This document shows, one piece after another, positions 22,857 to 25,809 of a stretch of 25,809 bases of DNA. Position 1 is the stretch's first letter; each line of letters begins with the position of its first letter. Source of the DNA: Actinomycetota bacterium (lineage in GTDB: Bacteria; Actinomycetota; Geothermincolia; Fen-727; JAQURN01). The notes under the pieces are model-generated. The model was not told where the DNA came from, made no database searches, and saw only the letters and a program-made list of their open reading frames with translations. Both the position numbers and the translations under genes were made by a program. Location: contig JAQURN010000003.1 in the NCBI GenBank assembly GCA_028715585.1, forward strand, positions 1 through 25,809, given 5' to 3'.

Positions 22857-24140
22857 ATGTCCCTGGTAGTTCAAAAATTCGGGGGGACATCCCTCGAAGA
22901 CATAGAAAAACTGAAAAACACCGCAAAAAGAGTAGCCGAGACAAAAAGGCTGGCAGACCATGTGGTCGTGGTGGTAAGCGCGCTTGGAAAGACCACCGAT
23001 GAACTCGTTGACCTCGCTCGCCAGCTTTCAGCCAGTCCACCCGAGCGCGAGATGGATATGTTGCTTTCCACCGGCGAGCAGATCTCTATGGCGCTCCTTG
23101 CAATTGCCCTCAACGAACTAGGAGAGGAAGCGGTATCCATGACGGGTCAGCAGGTGGAAATAGTTACCGACAAGGCGCACACGAAAGCGAAGATAAGGCA
23201 TGTCGGGACAAAAAGATTGTTCCGGGAGCTGCGCAAGGGGAGGGTTGTCATTGTAGCGGGGTTCCAGGGGGTTACCCCTGATGGAGAAATCACCACCCTC
23301 GGGAGAGGCGGCTCGGATACAACCGCGGTGGCTCTAGCGGAAACGCTCCATGCGGACTACTGCGAGATATTTACCGATGTAGATGGAGTTTTCACCGCCG
23401 ACCCCCGCCTCGTTCCCGAGGCAAAAAAAATCAGTGAGCTCTCCTTCATGGAGATGCTCGAGATGGCATCAAGTGGGGCAAAGGTTCTCCAGGCAAGGTC
23501 GGTCGAGTACGCCAGAAATTACAACGTCCCCCTGCATGTTCGATCTAGTTTTCACAGCGGAGAGGGAACATGGATAAAAAGCGAGGATGAAGTCATGGAA
23601 AAAGCAATAGTAAGTGCCGTAACTCACGATTTCGAAGAGGCAAAAGTCACCTTGATGGGGCTTCCAGATAAGCCCGGCGTTGCCGCCAGCCTCTTCGGCG
23701 CCCTCGCCAAAGCAAACATAAACGTAGACATGATAATCCAGAACGTCAGCGAAAAGAAGCTAGCCGATATCTCCTTCACGGTTCCCAAGGAAGACCTGCA
23801 GAGGACGAAGAAGGTAGTAGAGGAGCTCACGGAATCCCTGGGTGCCCGCCAGGCCATTTTCGACGATAAGATAGCGAAGATAAGCCTAATCGGGGCGGGC
23901 ATGCGAAGCAATCCGGGTATCGCTGCCAGAGTATTTAGAACCCTCGCCAATGAAGGAATCAATATAGAAATGATATCCACTTCACCTATCAAGATATCGT
24001 GCGTGGTTCGAGAACAAGCCGGAGAAAAAGCAGTCAAATCTCTCCACGACCACTTTGGGCTGGGAAGTTCGGGGGGGCCGAAGGAGCCGCAAGGCTTCCA
24101 AGAGCCCATCCCCCATGAGCCTTACAGGGAGGACATTTGA
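22857..24140 (+). CDS. lysC: Aspartokinase with two C-terminal ACT domains
   Basis: A 427-residue aspartate kinase, the first step to lysine, threonine, methionine and diaminopimelate. The canonical start VVQKFGGTSL (4-13) is followed by STGEQISMALLAIAL, GRGGSDTTAVALA (149-161) and FTDVDGVFTADPRLV. Two ACT domains fill the end (about 265-420: TLMGLPDKPGVAASLFGALA and SLIGAGMRSNPGIAARVFRTL), implying feedback control by lysine and/or threonine. ATG 22857 is chosen because it matches the family N-terminus; the ribosome site GGAGG is 15 nt away, further than normal, which may mean modest translation. The stop overlaps the asd start. No lysine riboswitch was recognised upstream. Confidence 0.95.
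   Translation: MSLVVQKFGGTSLEDIEKLKNTAKRVAETKRLADHVVVVVSALGKTTDELVDLARQLSASPPEREMDMLLSTGEQISMALLAIALNELGEEAVSMTGQQVEIVTDKAHTKAKIRHVGTKRLFRELRKGRVVIVAGFQGVTPDGEITTLGRGGSDTTAVALAETLHADYCEIFTDVDGVFTADPRLVPEAKKISELSFMEMLEMASSGAKVLQARSVEYARNYNVPLHVRSSFHSGEGTWIKSEDEVMEKAIVSAVTHDFEEAKVTLMGLPDKPGVAASLFGALAKANINVDMIIQNVSEKKLADISFTVPKEDLQRTKKVVEELTESLGARQAIFDDKIAKISLIGAGMRSNPGIAARVFRTLANEGINIEMISTSPIKISCVVREQAGEKAVKSLHDHFGLGSSGGPKEPQGFQEPIPHEPYREDI
23583..23597 (+). promoter_or_regulatory. Possible internal ribosome site and start inside lysC
   Basis: GAGGA at 23583-23587 lies 7 nt before an in-frame ATG at 23595. Initiation here would make a 181-residue ACT-only polypeptide, comparable to the beta subunit that Bacillus aspartokinase II makes by internal initiation. 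The spacing is better than at the main start. Confidence 0.4.
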
Positions 24141-25138
24141 AAGAAGCGAGAGTAGCCGTTGTCGGGGCAACAGGGTTGGTTGGACGCGAGATGTTGAAGG
24201 TTCTCGAGCAGAGAAATTTTCCCCTCTCCAATCTCGACCTCCTTGCCTCTGAGCGTTCGCGAGGGAAAAAACTCGAGTTCGCGGGAGAAGAGCTCCCGGT
24301 AAAGGTGTTGGGGGAGAATTCCTTTTCGAATATCGATATAGCGCTCTTTTCAGCGGGTGCCTCCATCTCGCGCGAGTTCGCTCCAATTGCGGCAAAAGCC
24401 GGCGCCGTGGTAGTGGACAACTCGTCCGCCTTCCGCATGGAAAGCGAGGTCCCCCTCGTCGTCCCGGAAGTAAACCCGGGGGACATCTCCTGGCACAAAG
24501 GTATAATAGCTAACCCAAACTGCTCGACCATCCAGCTGGTCGTTGTTCTATACCCCCTTCACCAGCACTTTGCTCTCGAGAGGGTCGTGGTCACCACGTT
24601 TCAAGCAGTCTCTGGAACGGGGAGAGCCGCTGTGGAGGAGCTAAAGCGGCAAACCAGAGAAGTCAACGAAGGAAAAACCCCCACGGTCGAAGTTTATCCT
24701 CATCAGATTGCTTTTAACGTCCTCCCCCACATAGACACATTCCTCGACAATGGCTACACGCGAGAAGAAATGAAGATGGTCAACGAGGCAAAGAAAATCA
24801 TAGGGCTTCCCGAACTCGCGATAACTGCCACCACGGTAAGGGTGCCAGTCTTCGTAGGGCACAGCGAGTCGGTGAACGCGCAGTTCAAAAAGCCTGTCGA
24901 GCCGGATGATGCACAGGAGGTGCTTTCTGGGGCACCAGGGGTCGAGGTGCTCGACGACCCCTTCTCAAACATCTATCCAATGCCTATAGATTGCGCTTCC
25001 AAGGACTACACTTACGTTGGTCGGATAAGAAAAGACTTCTCGACCCAGAACGCTTTGAACCTCTGGATTGTAAGCGACAACCTGCGAAAGGGCGGCGCCC
25101 TAAACGCAGTGCAGATTGCGGAGCTTCTCGTGGATTGA
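24137..25138 (+). CDS. asd: Aspartate-semialdehyde dehydrogenase
   Basis: A 333-residue enzyme converting aspartyl-4-phosphate to aspartate semialdehyde with NADPH, directly after aspartokinase in the pathway. It has the nucleotide loop VVGATGLVGREML (8-20), VVVDNSSAFRM, the catalytic Cys129 in NPNCSTIQL, TFQAVSGTGRAAVEEL, Arg235 (VRVPV) and the catalytic His242 (GHSESV). The start is TTG 24137, overlapping the lysC TGA by 4 nt, with GGGAGG just upstream; this coupling keeps the two enzymes in step. The length is typical of the bacterial Gram-positive-type Asd. Confidence 0.95.
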   Translation: MKEARVAVVGATGLVGREMLKVLEQRNFPLSNLDLLASERSRGKKLEFAGEELPVKVLGENSFSNIDIALFSAGASISREFAPIAAKAGAVVVDNSSAFRMESEVPLVVPEVNPGDISWHKGIIANPNCSTIQLVVVLYPLHQHFALERVVVTTFQAVSGTGRAAVEELKRQTREVNEGKTPTVEVYPHQIAFNVLPHIDTFLDNGYTREEMKMVNEAKKIIGLPELAITATTVRVPVFVGHSESVNAQFKKPVEPDDAQEVLSGAPGVEVLDDPFSNIYPMPIDCASKDYTYVGRIRKDFSTQNALNLWIVSDNLRKGGALNAVQIAELLVD

Positions 25139-25171
25139 CTTCCCGAAGCGCCGACACCAAAAGGAGCTTTT

Positions 25172-25809
25172 ATGCCATCTGCCACACCCCCAGAGCCTCC
25201 ACAATACTTCTGCGACACACATCCGCAAAATTTTGCAGTAGCAAGGTGTGTACGGTGTGGGAAACTGGTTTGCCCACTCTGTAGGGTAATGGTGGGCAGA
25301 AACAATTACTGCCGGGAGTGCGCCTTCGAGCGCACTAGCAGCTTTCCGTTCAACCTGCCTCCCTTCCCGTTCCTGAAAAGAGGCGCCCTCCCCTTCCCAG
25401 AAGCGGTTTGGGGGGTTCGAGAAGTCATTACCATATTCCTCATCTCCATCGCGGTGGTTACTGTCTTCAACATCTTTCTTACCACCGCTCTGGGCAATCT
25501 AGTCAGCGAGACCGCCGCGGCAATCCTTTCGGTTTTCATAGGGAGCCTCTTGCTCTATTCTCTGCTGCTTGGCGGAACGTACTATTCCGTGAAAATACTT
25601 CATGGGAAAGACAGGCGTTCGCTAGGGCTTACCAGCAAGGGGGCGGGGAAAGGTTTGGCATGGGGCTTTGGAATTGGTTTGCCCCTCTTTGCGGGAGCGA
25701 TGTTCCTTGCGTTCCTGTCGGAGAAGGTCTTTCCTCCCTATGAGGATTCCATTTCAAAGAGCATGCTCGAAGTCTCGAAGGGAGGGGTGCACCCGCTGCT
25801 CATATTTCT
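25172..25809 (+). CDS. Membrane protein with N-terminal zinc-finger segment, probable CPBP protease family (partial)
   Basis: An open frame from ATG 25172 (AAGGAG at 25160-25165) to the window edge, 212 codons with no stop. Residues 14-50 hold an ordered metal-binding set, Cys14, His17, Cys26, Cys29, Cys34, Cys37, Cys47 and Cys50, resembling a B-box-type zinc finger. After a Pro/Phe-rich linker come hydrophobic segments at about 83-107, 113-140 and 162-184. RSLGLTSKGAGKGLAWGFGIG looks like the opening of a CPBP (Abi/CAAX-type) intramembrane protease, but its catalytic EExxxR would lie beyond the window, so this assignment is tentative. It may be co-transcribed with asd (33-nt gap). Confidence 0.6.
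   Translation, partial: MPSATPPEPPQYFCDTHPQNFAVARCVRCGKLVCPLCRVMVGRNNYCRECAFERTSSFPFNLPPFPFLKRGALPFPEAVWGVREVITIFLISIAVVTVFNIFLTTALGNLVSETAAAILSVFIGSLLLYSLLLGGTYYSVKILHGKDRRSLGLTSKGAGKGLAWGFGIGLPLFAGAMFLAFLSEKVFPPYEDSISKSMLEVSKGGVHPLLIF

Noticed and set aside
1..25809. tRNA, rRNA, CRISPR, IS or phage elements
   Set aside because: No tRNA T-arm-like sequences, regularly spaced repeats, transposase or integrase motifs were seen on reading either strand.

Overview
The window (about 52% GC by eye, not computed) comes from an anaerobic prokaryote, most likely a bacterium. Genes are dense, many start with TTG or GTG behind strong Shine-Dalgarno sequences, and AGG/AGA and ATA codons are common. There are lipoproteins with signal peptides, sigma-70-like promoters, an aspartokinase-Asd pair, an AcuA/AcuB pair and a large iron-sulfur/flavin gene cluster of the heterodisulfide reductase (Hdr) type. 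Gene content resembles deep-branching anaerobic actinobacterial or clostridial-like lineages, but the sequence alone does not settle the phylum. No tRNA, rRNA, CRISPR array, insertion sequence or phage gene was seen.

Left part (1-9468) is a mosaic of short transcription units. It holds a partial acuA-like protein acetyltransferase (minus strand, cut by the window edge) divergent from an acuB-like CBS-pair protein; two tandem paralogous lipoproteins and a gamma-carbonic anhydrase (minus); an RsbW-like HATPase (plus); a GerMN lipoprotein behind a large HEAT-repeat protein (minus); a glycerate kinase behind a SLOG/TIGR00725-type protein (minus); and an extended SDR epimerase/dehydratase (plus).

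Centre (9592-22679) is one probable 13 kb operon and the highlight of the window. It encodes, in order, a small coiled-coil protein with a CX4C motif, HdrC, HdrB, a complete four-subunit pyruvate:ferredoxin oxidoreductase (porC-porD-porA-porB), a 1010-residue tandem HdrA'-HdrA flavoprotein, an MvhD-HdrC-HdrB fusion, a free HdrA' flavoprotein and an HdrA-MvhD (QmoB-like) fusion. Most junctions are overlaps or gaps of a few bases. The same domain string (A'-A-ferredoxin-MvhD) occurs twice with the gene boundaries in different places, so the operon carries two HdrA'/HdrA/MvhD sets and two HdrC/HdrB sets around one POR. No hydrogenase, formate dehydrogenase, NADH or F420 subunit lies in the operon. 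A reasonable inference is a pyruvate-linked, flavin-based electron-bifurcating (or confurcating) assembly whose non-ferredoxin partner is unknown.

Right part (22857-25809) has lysC (aspartokinase) overlapping asd (aspartate-semialdehyde dehydrogenase), the first two steps of the aspartate amino-acid family, then a truncated membrane protein with an N-terminal zinc-finger-like segment and a probable CPBP-type protease domain running off the window.

Possible links among the parts (inference): POR makes or consumes acetyl-CoA and CO2, AcuA/AcuB-type proteins are known to control acetyl-CoA synthetase, and a carbonic anhydrase handles CO2/bicarbonate. This fits acetyl-CoA-centred anaerobic metabolism.
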